From positions 1 through 26,549 of IMG/VR virus record IMGVR_UViG_3300034356_000191: a stretch of DNA of 26,549 bases; one strand, written 5' to 3'. Below are positions 7,049-14,215 of this stretch, piece by piece. The stretch is from a virus. Numbering within the stretch: position 1 is the first letter of the stretch; each line of letters starts with the position of its first letter. The notes beneath the pieces are model-generated. The model was given only the letters and a program-made list of their open reading frames with translations. It did not search any database and was not told the origin of the DNA. Position numbers and translations under genes: made by a program.

Positions 7049-9233
7049 TCATGTCTCCTTGGGGTGGCATCATCTCGGGCATCATCTCAGGCTGCATTTC
7101 GGGCATCTGACGCTGCTCATTCATCATGACCATATTGTCGTTGCTTTCCATCGCAGCCGCCACAACACCCATAGCGATGTCTTGAATCTGCTGCTCAGTC
7201 ATACCAGCCTGCACGGCGCTGATACGCTTAGTCTCAGCATCAAATGCTTTGATCTGGTTGGCCTGTTCCTTGATTTCCAAGTCACGGACTTCCATGCTCT
7301 GGTTGACGTTTTGCAACATCTGGAACATGTTCTCCATCTCAGCCTGCATGGCCTGCATCTGCTGGTTGGCAGCGGCCAAGGCTGGATCATCTTCGTCGGC
7401 CAGCACTTTGGGGTCGATGGTTTTCTTGAACCGCTTGGCAAGGTCTTGGGCGCCGGGCCAGTCCATGTTCTTGACAAACAGGTCGCCAGCGACTTGCCAC
7501 AACTGTGGGTTGCCTTGCAGCAACTGGGCCATGCTCTCCAAAGCCTCTTGACGCTTGGTGGCGTAGCCAGGACCGGTAATCACGCGCACATCGTACTTGC
7601 CAACGCCGGGGTTGTAGATCTTCTCGATCAACGTACCCTCTTGGTCCACGATGCGCTTGACTGGTTCCTCTTGCATTGGGTTCATCCTGACGGTCGATGG
7701 CTCACCATCTTCACCAATGATGCGGGCAATGCGCTCAGTGTCGTAAATCTTGGGGATCAGATCCACGAGTTGACGACCAATGTGACGGATCGCACGGGCC
7801 AGGTTGTCAACGTAGTGGTAGGTGCCGATGTCGCCTTCGCGCTGACGGGCCAAGATGGCTTTGCCGCTACGCTCGTTGCTGGTCATGCCCAGCGATGCGT
7901 TGTACTGGCCGGTGGCCGACTTGATGTCCTCGGCAGCACCCGCCTTGGCTTGCAGCAGGCCGCTGGAGGCCATTGGAGGTTGTGCCCGCTGGGGTAGTGG
8001 CAACACAGCGCCTTGACCGTCTGTAACGTCTGGATTGACCTCCAGATAGGGCCAGTTGTTCGTGTTGGCAGTCTTCCACTGCTGCTCGTAGCCTTCAAAC
8101 TGGCCGCCGTACCCGATGAACGGGGCTTTGGGGGCCAGCGCCAGCATCTCAGCTTCCTGCGACACCCAGTAGTTGTACATGCGCTGGGCATCCTTGGCGT
8201 TGCGCACCAAGCCCGACACGTACATCTGGCCGTCAACCTCAAACTCGTTACCGACCACGCGCACCACGGGGATGTAGGAGCCAGCCCAATCGCGTTCTTC
8301 AAGGATGTCGTAGCCGTTGATCTTGCACCACTTGACCTTTTTGCGGTCAGCTTCGCGGGTGCGGATCGGCTTGCCGAACATCTCACGCAGCATCTTGTCC
8401 TCGGGCGTACCGCTAAACGCAGTCTGGTTACCGGGGTACAGGTTGAGCGTGTGCTTTTCGTACTCGATGTAGAAGTACTCGGCGATGCGGATGGTGTTCT
8501 CACCGATCCACTGGGCGATGGACTGATCGCCCACGCCAAGGCTCATGAGGGTGCTGATAGGCGCTGCATCGGGGTACAAACGCTCATACTCATCTTTGGG
8601 GATGTCTTCCGTGATGAAGCACCAGCGGGCATCTGCGCCTGCGGGGTCTTGGATCAAGGGGTCCATGTAGACGCTGAAGCTGTTGCGGATGCGCCCAATC
8701 TTGATGTCTTGATCGAACGACTTGTCGTCGCAATACTCGGTCAAGACCCGGATGTAGCCTTCGCCGTAGGACACTTGGTTCTCGCAGGCGGTGTCGTAGG
8801 CCACGTCAGCATCGGAGATGTACTCAATGTGGCGAATCACGCCGTTGAACACGTCTGCCATGTCCACATCGGCCTTGTCGTCAGCCGGGATCACCTTGAT
8901 GCCGGGACGGTTCATGCGCTGCTCGTTCGTCACTTGGTGAACGTGCTGCGGCAGCTTGTTGATGGTTAGGCAGGGGCGGGCGTTGATCGTTTGGCCCTGC
9001 AAAGAGCCACGGGTCTGGAGCACATCAGCGGGCCACTGCCACTGGTTGTCTGGAGAGCCAGCGTAGAACCGCAAATCGTCGAGTTCGTCTTCCCGAGTCT
9101 CGGAAAACGCAGTCATCGCTGTGTTCAAACGTGAACGGGCAACGGTCAGAATTTCCTCGGAACCGCCTTTTGACGAGTTTGGTCCGTTTTTTGCCACATT
9201 TGCTGCGGCTACGATTCCGGTGGTGTCTTTCAT
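7035..9233 (-). CDS. Portal protein, P22-like
   Basis: A 732-aa protein that should form the dodecameric ring at the packaging vertex. Length matches P22 gp1 (725 aa). Recognisable parts are DELDDLRFYAGSPDNQW near residue 50, PCLTINKLPQHVHQVTNEQR near 90-105, SYGEGYIRV near 155 and SVYMDPLIQDPAGADARW near 185. The C-terminal part (about 620-732) is Gln/Met/Glu-rich and coiled-coil-like, consistent with the barrel region of P22 portal. The ATG overlaps the stop of the GroES-like gene (ATGA). The C-terminal barrel is shorter than P22's may be; otherwise nothing is odd. Confidence 0.93.
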   Translation of the reverse strand: MKDTTGIVAAANVAKNGPNSSKGGSEEILTVARSRLNTAMTAFSETREDELDDLRFYAGSPDNQWQWPADVLQTRGSLQGQTINARPCLTINKLPQHVHQVTNEQRMNRPGIKVIPADDKADVDMADVFNGVIRHIEYISDADVAYDTACENQVSYGEGYIRVLTEYCDDKSFDQDIKIGRIRNSFSVYMDPLIQDPAGADARWCFITEDIPKDEYERLYPDAAPISTLMSLGVGDQSIAQWIGENTIRIAEYFYIEYEKHTLNLYPGNQTAFSGTPEDKMLREMFGKPIRTREADRKKVKWCKINGYDILEERDWAGSYIPVVRVVGNEFEVDGQMYVSGLVRNAKDAQRMYNYWVSQEAEMLALAPKAPFIGYGGQFEGYEQQWKTANTNNWPYLEVNPDVTDGQGAVLPLPQRAQPPMASSGLLQAKAGAAEDIKSATGQYNASLGMTSNERSGKAILARQREGDIGTYHYVDNLARAIRHIGRQLVDLIPKIYDTERIARIIGEDGEPSTVRMNPMQEEPVKRIVDQEGTLIEKIYNPGVGKYDVRVITGPGYATKRQEALESMAQLLQGNPQLWQVAGDLFVKNMDWPGAQDLAKRFKKTIDPKVLADEDDPALAAANQQMQAMQAEMENMFQMLQNVNQSMEVRDLEIKEQANQIKAFDAETKRISAVQAGMTEQQIQDIAMGVVAAAMESNDNMVMMNEQRQMPEMQPEMMPEMMPPQGDMNEMR

Positions 9234-9478
9234 GCGTCAAATACTCCGAGGGTGTGTGATTCCCTCATGACCAGAAGGTTGTCACCCTCGTATTTTAGGT
9301 CTTGGCCGATGGAATCACCAAATAGCACTTTGTCGCCGACTTTCACGTCCTTGGCTTCAGGCCCAACGGAGATTACCACACCCGTGCCAGTTTGTTTCTG
9401 TCTCAAAAGGATAAACAACTCGTGTTTTTCCATGTCTGGACGCACGATCAGGCAGTCTTGCAGGGCTTGGAGGCTCAT
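9230..9478 (-). CDS. GroES-like co-chaperonin (Cpn10)
   Basis: An 82-aa protein with the Cpn10 pattern: N-terminal strand LQDCLIVRPD, then a loop segment with LFILL (position of the GroES mobile loop and its I-V-L tripeptide), then TGTGVVISVGP, VKVGDKVLFGDSIG and the C-terminal GDNLLVMRESHTLGVFDA. Bacterial GroES is about 97 aa, and this version is shortened in the mobile-loop/roof area. It should cap host GroEL, helping fold capsid or other phage proteins, as T4 gp31 does. Tight linkage to the portal and terminase genes fits this. The start overlaps the stop of the next upstream gene. Confidence 0.85.
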   Translation of the reverse strand: MSLQALQDCLIVRPDMEKHELFILLRQKQTGTGVVISVGPEAKDVKVGDKVLFGDSIGQDLKYEGDNLLVMRESHTLGVFDA

Positions 9479-9627
9479 TTTTTGGTCTTCATTGTTGGTT
9501 TTTTGGCAGCTTCACGTTTGACGGCATACGCGATTGCCACACTTTGGGCTACGGGTTTACCCGCAGACACTTCGGCCTTGACGTTCTTGCGAAATGCCTC
9601 TTTTGAGGGTGACTTGACGAGTGGCAT
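9475..9627 (-). CDS. Small basic phage protein (50 aa)
   Basis: This short gene encodes 50 residues starting MPLVKSPSKEAFRKNVKAEV, then AGKPVAQSVAIAYAVKREAA and a Lys-rich tail. The pattern 'SKxAFxxNVxxExxAGKPxxQAxAIAY' is one I know from small uncharacterised proteins beside portal and terminase genes of podoviruses. It overlaps both neighbours: its TGA overlaps the GroES ATG, and its ATG overlaps the stop of the upstream gene. Such chaining supports real translation. Function unknown. DNA binding is possible from its charge. Confidence 0.7.
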   Translation of the reverse strand: MPLVKSPSKEAFRKNVKAEVSAGKPVAQSVAIAYAVKREAAKKPTMKTKK

Positions 9628-9791
9628 CACTTGGCCTTTTTAGCAGGTTTTGCAGTCTTGGCCGACTCCTTAAAGTCCTTGGCCGTAGGTGCACCGGCAG
9701 CGCCGGGTTTGCGCATCTTCTCGCCAGAGCCAGCAGCGATACGCTCGCGCTTGGCGTTGATGTTTGCATAGAGTCCGGGTTTTGTAGCCAT
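9627..9791 (-). CDS. Small basic phage protein (54 aa)
   Basis: Encodes 54 residues beginning MATKPGLYANINAKRERIAA, then GSGEKMRKPGAAGAPTAKDF and a Lys/Ala tail. The 'KPGLYANIxAKRxRIxxGSGEKMRKPGxxGAPT' text is a recurring signature of a small uncharacterised protein in many podovirus and cyanophage genomes. It lies in a chain of three short basic genes between terminase and portal and overlaps the next gene by one base (TGATG). No function is known to me. It is likely soluble and may bind DNA. Confidence 0.72.
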   Translation of the reverse strand: MATKPGLYANINAKRERIAAGSGEKMRKPGAAGAPTAKDFKESAKTAKPAKKAK

Positions 9792-9793
9792 GA

Positions 9794-10057
9794 TCAGCAC
9801 TTCCATCTTTTAAGTGATGCCTTGGCCCGTTCTGCTGGACCTTTGGCGTTTTTGACAACCCCTTCCATGCGGGCACAGAACGAATCTTTACGGCCCTGGT
9901 CGGCCTTTGTCTTGGGGCTGGGCGCTGGCGCTTTGAGATTGCTGCCAGTAGCTGCGTTGTACTTTGCACGGCCCTTCTCTGTCAAGCCCGCGCCCTTGGA
10001 TGCAGGCAGCTTCTCGCCACGACCGACAGAGAGGGAAACACTTTTCTTGGTAGCCAT
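9794..10057 (-). CDS. DUF6321-like small basic protein
   Basis: An 87-aa protein with the block GLTEKGRAKYNAATGSNLKA, then PSPKTKADQGRKDSFCARM and a terminal LKRWKC. I associate this with DUF6321, a family frequent in phages and lying close to terminase genes. I place the start at 10057, where ATG overlaps the large terminase stop (TGATG). A five-codon longer start at 10072 is possible but lies inside the terminase. The conserved Cys residues (in FCARM and at the C-terminus) are part of the family pattern. Function unknown. Confidence 0.75.
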   Translation of the reverse strand: MATKKSVSLSVGRGEKLPASKGAGLTEKGRAKYNAATGSNLKAPAPSPKTKADQGRKDSFCARMEGVVKNAKGPAERAKASLKRWKC

Positions 10058-11583
10058 CACGAACCCATCCATGAATTTGTGGCAGCACCGTTTTGAGCGT
10101 TGCGCCTAGTGAGTGGTTGCTCAGTGTACTCTCTGTGAGCCACAGGGAACGCGAAAGTCACGCAAATGGCGTCAGCAGCATCGGGTGACGCCAAGCCACG
10201 GGCTTTCATGTCCTTCTTGCTCTCCAGAAAAATCGTACCTCTTGAATCAGGCTTGATCATAGGCGAAACCAGATCAGTCTTCAAGAACCTGTCCTTTGGA
10301 ATGCTGGCAGATCTCAGCCAATCTTTCATCTTGCCCCACATCTCAGCACGCTTATTGCCGTACATGATGGGGTTCGCACTCTTGTTGCCAAAGTTGACAC
10401 CCTTGATCTTGTACCGCTGCTCTTTCAGCCGGTCAACAATGCCAGCGCCAAGACCTCCCTCATCAATCACCACCAGGGCAGGCTTGAACTCCTCAATGGC
10501 CTCAATGATGTGTCCCACCACCGTCATGGTGTCATCCCCTCGATGCCGGTCAATGCGCACAATGTCACGGCCCTGCCTGATGGCAATCACCGTGGCATCT
10601 GCTCCAAACCTAGCTGGGTCAACTCCAATGATGATCGGCGCTGTCTGGTCCTTGTACTTAGACCTGCCCATCGCTTCATCCACAATGTTTGACGGAATGA
10701 ACTGGTCGTCACCAGCGTTCGGGAACTGCCCGTAAACCTCGACGTGAGCCTGGCTGCTGTCTGGTCCATACTCGTCAATGATGTTCTGGTACACAGCCTT
10801 GTCAGTGCCTTCCACCGTCCGGGCATCCACCACCTTGGTGTTCCAGAAATCCCTCTTGCTGTGAAAGGTTTCGTAGAAGTACCCCGTGTTTCGCCGTGGG
10901 TTGGAAAAAGCCAGCCACAAGCGATTAGGTGTGTTTTCGGTAAAGAATCCAGCAGTCACTGCCCAGATGCTGTCCTCAATACCGGATGCTTCGTCGAAGA
11001 TCACCATCACACCATCAAAGTTGTGAACTCCAGCATAGGCATCTGGGTTTTCGGCTGACCACAGCCTGCCCTCAACAGCCCAATAGCGTGTGCCTTTTTT
11101 CAGGTCTTTTTCCACCAGCTCAGTGAGCCAGTTGGCAGGGGTGATCTTGGTCGCCGCAACTTCAAACCAGTGGCTGTTAATGCTCATCGCCAACCACTTG
11201 GTGATCTCGGCCCATGTCACCGCACGAAGCTGCGACTCTGAGTTGGCCGAAATGATGGTGGTCGAGCCAATCCTGGTGGACAGCATCCAGATGGTGAGCC
11301 ACGACACCAGTGCAGACTTGCCAATACCACGGCCAGAAGACACAGCATTGCGCAGTGTCTCAAAGTCTATGCGGCCACCCTGGCGCTTGATGTGCTCAGT
11401 GATCTCACGCAGCACCTCCCTCTGCCACTTCCTTGGCCCCTTGAAGTTCGCCAGTGGCGTGTTCTCTTGGCCCCAAGGAAAAGCAAACAGCACAAAGGCT
11501 TCGGGGTCATCGGCAATCGCCGGTGTCCACAGCGTTGCCATTAACTCCTGTTCGTCTTCGGGCTTGTAGATGGTGGTTTGCAT
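10057..11583 (-). CDS. terL: Terminase large subunit (packaging ATPase/nuclease)
   Basis: A 508-aa protein that drives DNA into the prohead and cuts it. Walker A is SSGRGIGKSA at residues 82-91, Walker B VMVIFDEAS at 192-200, and the coupling motif SNP at 227-229. The C-terminal RNase-H-like nuclease has GVDPARFGAD (D322), VVIDEGG (D374) and SPDAADA (about 466-472). The order is complete. The ATG at 11583 has no ribosome site. An in-frame ATG at 11541 has AGGAG three bases upstream and may be used instead. The gene is far from the small subunit (about 2 kb, see there). An operator-like dyad lies 5 nt upstream of the first ATG. Confidence 0.92.
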   Translation of the reverse strand: MQTTIYKPEDEQELMATLWTPAIADDPEAFVLFAFPWGQENTPLANFKGPRKWQREVLREITEHIKRQGGRIDFETLRNAVSSGRGIGKSALVSWLTIWMLSTRIGSTTIISANSESQLRAVTWAEITKWLAMSINSHWFEVAATKITPANWLTELVEKDLKKGTRYWAVEGRLWSAENPDAYAGVHNFDGVMVIFDEASGIEDSIWAVTAGFFTENTPNRLWLAFSNPRRNTGYFYETFHSKRDFWNTKVVDARTVEGTDKAVYQNIIDEYGPDSSQAHVEVYGQFPNAGDDQFIPSNIVDEAMGRSKYKDQTAPIIIGVDPARFGADATVIAIRQGRDIVRIDRHRGDDTMTVVGHIIEAIEEFKPALVVIDEGGLGAGIVDRLKEQRYKIKGVNFGNKSANPIMYGNKRAEMWGKMKDWLRSASIPKDRFLKTDLVSPMIKPDSRGTIFLESKKDMKARGLASPDAADAICVTFAFPVAHREYTEQPLTRRNAQNGAATNSWMGS

Positions 11584-11605
11584 TTATCTAGCGTTTTGAT
11601 AGAAT
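11578..11605 (+). promoter_or_regulatory. Weak rightward promoter overlapping an operator-like dyad
   Basis: A -35-like TTGCAT (11578-11583), a 16-bp spacer and TAGAAT (11600-11605) have the same geometry, relative to the dyad, as the promoter at 17185-17212. Transcription would start close to 11612, the ATG of the small plus-strand ORF, giving an almost leaderless message. The -35 matches only three of six bases, so this is tentative. Confidence 0.35.
11588..11602. promoter_or_regulatory. Operator-like dyad upstream of terL
   Basis: CTAGC-GTTTT-GATAG, matching the CTAGC-N5-GCTAG dyad seen elsewhere in the window with one mismatch. It lies in the gap between terL and the small plus-strand ORF. 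It is one of five such sites, all between or at the edge of genes. Confidence 0.5.
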
Positions 11606-11611
11606 GGAGCC

Positions 11612-11818
11612 ATGATTCTATCTCCAATTGTCAACACCGACATCAAGATGCCAAAGCAAATGCTTGACGCACTTGGCTTGCATGAAACCAGGTGCGTTGT
11701 CACCGGCGTAAGCGTTGTCACCGAAGAATCGGTGCGGGCATTCCTGTCTGCTCGGTACGGTGAAAAATTCGCCAGCAAATTTAACCCCAAATTCCTGTTC
11801 AGTATCCCAGGCGCTTGA
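11612..11818 (+). CDS. Small ORF of unknown function on the opposite strand
   Basis: A 68-aa frame (MILSPIVNTDIKMPKQMLDA ... FNPKFLFSIPGA) lying in the terL/470-aa-gene gap, reading against its neighbours and overlapping the end of the 470-aa gene by 20 nt. The composition looks protein-like (a helix near residues 12-22 and EESVRAFLSARYGEKFASKF at about 38-57). GGAG lies only 2 nt before the ATG, so translation from a leaderless message is the better fit. A competing minus-strand frame at 11584-11790 has a poorer composition. No family is recognised. It may be non-coding. Confidence 0.4.
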   Translation: MILSPIVNTDIKMPKQMLDALGLHETRCVVTGVSVVTEESVRAFLSARYGEKFASKFNPKFLFSIPGA

Positions 11819-13211
11819 GCAACTGGTTGGTGATGACTCCCGCGTAAGGGTGCATTTGCATCGCCCTTAAATCTGATGCCCTCGGATTTTTTGGGTCCGG
11901 TATGCCACGGCCTTGAACCACTTGCGGCAACAACTCAAACACATTGACATCTTCAGCCAAGGTGCCAATGCCCTGACCCGGCACCCCACCTGGGTACGCC
12001 GGATGCGTCGATCTCAACAACGGGCTTCCAGCAAAGATCTCACCCACGTTCATCACACCACCCTCTTGCGCAGCCAATTGCGCAGGGTCAGACACGGCCA
12101 ACCTTGCGCCACCAATGTTCAGACCTCCAGTATTGCGGAAATTGGTGTCCATCATATTTTTCACGGCCTTGCGCACCTTGTCTGGCGCATCGCGGAACTG
12201 CTGCACACTGGCCGGATCTGACACACCAGACCAATCAGGAATCATCTTCTTGATCGACTTGTCTAGGCTTCTCTTTTGAATTTTCCCCATCGCGCTGTCA
12301 GCATACGCCAACATCGTCTCACCCGTCATTTGCGCAAAATCACCACCAGTTGGCGCCATGCGATACGGCAAATACAAAGGATTCTGACCCGTTGCGCTCT
12401 TGACCTCTTCCGCATACTTCATCAAAGCCTTGGCCGGCCCTTGTCCAGATGCCCACACCTGACCAGGATTGCTGAACATGTAGTCCTGACCGCCACGCAA
12501 CTCCACCGGCCTGTTAAACCGCACATCATTGATGCCCACCAACTTACCACCAGCAGCCGTCCTGTCAGCCATGCTCGTGATAAACGGCCTGCCCTCAAAA
12601 TCAGCCAGTGAAACAGCCGGTGCATTCGCCGCACCAGGATTCAACTGAATGTCCCGAGTCATGCCACGCAAACGCTCTTGCTCCAACACCCTCGGGTCAT
12701 ACCTCGGGTCAAATGCACCAAACCCACTGCGGCCAGATGGCGGCACAGCAAAGTTCACAGGCGATGGCGCAAACGCAGCCGGCACGCCAGGTATCGTTGA
12801 CTGCCCAGACATCATGCGTGCAGCCAACTCCTCGCCAGCCATACGGCCACCAGCCATCGCAGCCCTGCGTGCCTGCCTTGCCGCCTCCAGCGTCGCCATC
12901 GTCACCGGTTGCGCCAGTGGTGCTACGGCCATTGCCGCCTCAATTGCCTCTGGCCTGATCTGGGTGGTCATCCCTCTGCCAGTGGTCAGTGGCTCACCAT
13001 AGGACAGCCGGTCCAGCGTCTGACTCACCGCTGGCAGTGACAAGAACTGCGCCATGCCCTGCATCTGCTGCGTGCGCTGCGGTGCGTAAGACGCAGCCGC
13101 CAAATCAGCCAAGTACCCAAGCACCTGGTTGCGCGGGGTCGCACTCATGGTGTCTTGGTACGCCAGCCTGTTGGCTGGACGCTGGGCTAAAGCGTTTTGG
13201 TAGATCGGCAT
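11799..13211 (-). CDS. Phage protein of unknown function, 470 aa
   Basis: Ala/Pro/Gly/Met-rich protein with many helices: Gln/Ala-rich residues 35-70, an Ala/Met/Arg-rich helix at about 85-135, and conserved-looking text later (GQDYMFSNPGQVWASGQGPA, then ALMKYAEEV, then GGDFAQMTGETMLAYA). The C-terminal part ends HPYAGVITNQLLKRLGY. Composition and place beside terminase recall internal or ejected virion proteins, or polyvalent proteins, but I cannot name the family. There is no ribosome site before the ATG at 13211; a run of seven C precedes it on this strand. An alternative start at 13148 also lacks one. Confidence 0.7.
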   Translation of the reverse strand: MPIYQNALAQRPANRLAYQDTMSATPRNQVLGYLADLAAASYAPQRTQQMQGMAQFLSLPAVSQTLDRLSYGEPLTTGRGMTTQIRPEAIEAAMAVAPLAQPVTMATLEAARQARRAAMAGGRMAGEELAARMMSGQSTIPGVPAAFAPSPVNFAVPPSGRSGFGAFDPRYDPRVLEQERLRGMTRDIQLNPGAANAPAVSLADFEGRPFITSMADRTAAGGKLVGINDVRFNRPVELRGGQDYMFSNPGQVWASGQGPAKALMKYAEEVKSATGQNPLYLPYRMAPTGGDFAQMTGETMLAYADSAMGKIQKRSLDKSIKKMIPDWSGVSDPASVQQFRDAPDKVRKAVKNMMDTNFRNTGGLNIGGARLAVSDPAQLAAQEGGVMNVGEIFAGSPLLRSTHPAYPGGVPGQGIGTLAEDVNVFELLPQVVQGRGIPDPKNPRASDLRAMQMHPYAGVITNQLLKRLGY

Positions 13212-13220
13212 GGGGGGGAT

Positions 13221-13260
13221 GTTAATTGATTTTTAAAAAAACAAAAAATTAAAAAATGTT
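13221..13260. other. AT-rich tract, possible DNA unwinding element
   Basis: Almost entirely A and T, with homopolymer runs of A and T (GATTTTTAAAAAAACAAAAA within it). It lies about 80 bp from the DnaA-box cluster. A-tracts may also bend the DNA. It is the only long stretch of this kind in the window. Confidence 0.5.
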
Positions 13261-13289
13261 CGTGGGGGTACCGTCACCGTGACCCTTCG

Positions 13290-13323
13290 CCGCCGGCCCT
13301 CCCCCCCCCGCCCTTGCCGGCGG
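13290..13323. repeat. GC-rich inverted repeat around a C10 tract
   Basis: Arms CCGCCGGC (13290-13297) and GCCGGCGG (13316-13323) are perfect. The 18-nt loop contains ten consecutive C. On the other strand this is a G10 run that could stack or pause a polymerase. It lacks a T-run, so it is not a standard terminator. Confidence 0.55.
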
Positions 13324-13339
13324 GACGGCCAGCCACGGG

Positions 13340-13428
13340 TTGTCCACAGGGTTTTTGCGCGGGTTATCCACACCAGCCTGTGGATAACTAGGAATGTAGG
13401 CAGTCGGTGTTAATTTTTCTGTGGATAA
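13340..13428. other. Cluster of four DnaA boxes
   Basis: Boxes: TTGTCCACA at 13340-13348 (one mismatch), TTATCCACA at 13364-13372 (perfect), and the reverse complement TGTGGATAA at 13379-13387 and 13420-13428 (both perfect). The first two and the last two point toward each other. Spacings are 24, 15 and 41 bp. Three perfect 9-mers within 65 bp is very unlikely by chance, and no gene explains them. Confidence 0.7.
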
Positions 13429-13481
13429 CTTGGCATCGACTTTACATAATGGACGTTGTATGAAGTAGACGTACGTTTTTG

Positions 13482-13497
13482 TCAGGGTTAACCCTGA
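13482..13497. repeat. Perfect 16-bp palindrome
   Basis: TCAGGGTTAACCCTGA is its own reverse complement over all 16 bases. It lies between the DnaA boxes and the TGCGTA repeats in the origin-like region. It may be a binding site for a dimeric protein. Confidence 0.6.
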
Positions 13498-13546
13498 TGC
13501 GTAGCCGGTTGGGCGCGTGTGCGTAACTGTACAAAATCTATGCGTA
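13498..13546. repeat. Three TGCGTA direct repeats at two-turn spacing
   Basis: TGCGTA occurs at 13498, 13520 and 13541, spaced 22 and 21 bp, about two helical turns, so all copies face the same side. The last copy is part of an inverted repeat ATGCG-TAAAG-CGCAT (13540-13554). Short iterons of this kind are seen at replication origins. Here it is suggestive only. Confidence 0.4.
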
Positions 13547-13613
13547 AAGCGCATAACCCTGCCCCTAACAACACCTAATCCAGCCAAACCCCAACCGATT
13601 ACCTCACCAAATG

Positions 13614-14129
13614 TCACGAATCGACAGCCTTACTCTCCACATCCACAACATTGCTTTCATCCTTGAGAACACGCTGCTTTGCTTCTTTGAGCGCATCCAT
13701 GACGCTAATGCGGGTGTCGGTCACGGCAACGTCGATGCGATCACCATATCGTTTGGCGTACAGCTTTGACGCTACCCACTTGCGTGCGTCCACTTGCATA
13801 CGTTTTTGCTGAACCCAAGCAGACGCCATTGGTCCTTCCAAGTGTGCTGGCATCTCTTCATCGGACAACTCGATGATCTCTTCAGCCAGTCGATCAGCAC
13901 GGCTTTCGGTTGCTCGTTCGTACATGGCGCGGAACTCTGGATTGTTCCGAATCATGAGCATGGCGCATTGGTAGCTGGGCATACCAGGCTGCTTGAGGGT
14001 GCTGGTGATGCTTTTACCAGTTGAGATCTGTTTGCATATCTCAGCCCAGATTGGGTGCTCAATCGGATACAGCATTGGCCTGCCTGGACGATTCTTCACT
14101 GTCATTTCTGACGCCAAGTTTTCAGTCAC
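13614..14129 (-). CDS. terS: Terminase small subunit, Sf6-like
   Basis: A 171-aa DNA-recognition subunit. It has the Sf6-type pattern: an N-terminal helix-turn-helix region with ICKQISTGKSITSTLKQPGM and PSYQCAMLMIRNNPEFRAMY, then RATESRADRLAEEIIELSDE, then MQVDARKWVASKLYAKRYGD at about 110-130. The C-terminus is charged. It starts with GTG at 14129 (AGGAG seven bases upstream supports it). The stop lies at the edge of the origin-like region. It is separated from terL by that region and a 470-aa gene, whereas in most phages the two are adjacent. Confidence 0.85.
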   Translation of the reverse strand: MTENLASEMTVKNRPGRPMLYPIEHPIWAEICKQISTGKSITSTLKQPGMPSYQCAMLMIRNNPEFRAMYERATESRADRLAEEIIELSDEEMPAHLEGPMASAWVQQKRMQVDARKWVASKLYAKRYGDRIDVAVTDTRISVMDALKEAKQRVLKDESNVVDVESKAVDS

Positions 14130-14215
14130 TTGTAGACTCCTAAAAAATAAGGGTACTCACACCGGTGCGGTGCTTTCCCCGAAAGTGCGGCAACTGCATT
14201 TGCACACGCCATCAT
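14126..14215 (-). CDS. Possible 29-aa micro-protein between RusA and TerS
   Basis: A 29-codon frame (MMACANAVAALSGKAPHRCE, then YPYFLGVYK) whose ATG overlaps the RusA stop (ATGA) and whose TGA overlaps the TerS GTG start (GTGA). It may serve mainly to carry ribosomes from RusA to TerS. There is no homology argument, only this exact fit at both ends. Confidence 0.35.
   Translation of the reverse strand: MMACANAVAALSGKAPHRCEYPYFLGVYK

Larger units (their letters stand above)
13212..13613. other. Non-coding origin-like region
   Basis: This 400-bp segment separates the 470-aa gene from the small terminase. It holds an AT-rich tract (13221-13260), a GC-rich section with an 11-bp palindrome (GTCAC-C-GTGAC, 13273-13283), an 8-bp-stem hairpin around a C10 run (13290-13323), four DnaA-box matches, a 16-bp palindrome and three phased TGCGTA repeats. 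This is the classic make-up of a DnaA-dependent origin. The 122-codon frame through it has unnatural composition and I treat it as chance. Confidence 0.6.

Noticed and set aside
8013-8969. 318-codon plus-strand frame opposite the portal gene
   Set aside because: Composition follows the antisense of the portal gene, and no promoter or start signal is present.
11584-11790. 68-codon minus-strand frame just upstream of terL
   Set aside because: It lacks a ribosome site, its composition is rich in Ser/Thr/Arg without pattern, and it would cover the operator-like dyad. The plus-strand frame is the better, though still weak, candidate.
13249-13617. 122-codon minus-strand frame through the origin-like region, starting with GTG in the terS stop
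   Set aside because: The product has low-complexity Gly/Ala/Pro segments created by the C10 tract and DnaA boxes, no family likeness, and ends in the AT-rich tract. The DNA motifs explain the sequence better.
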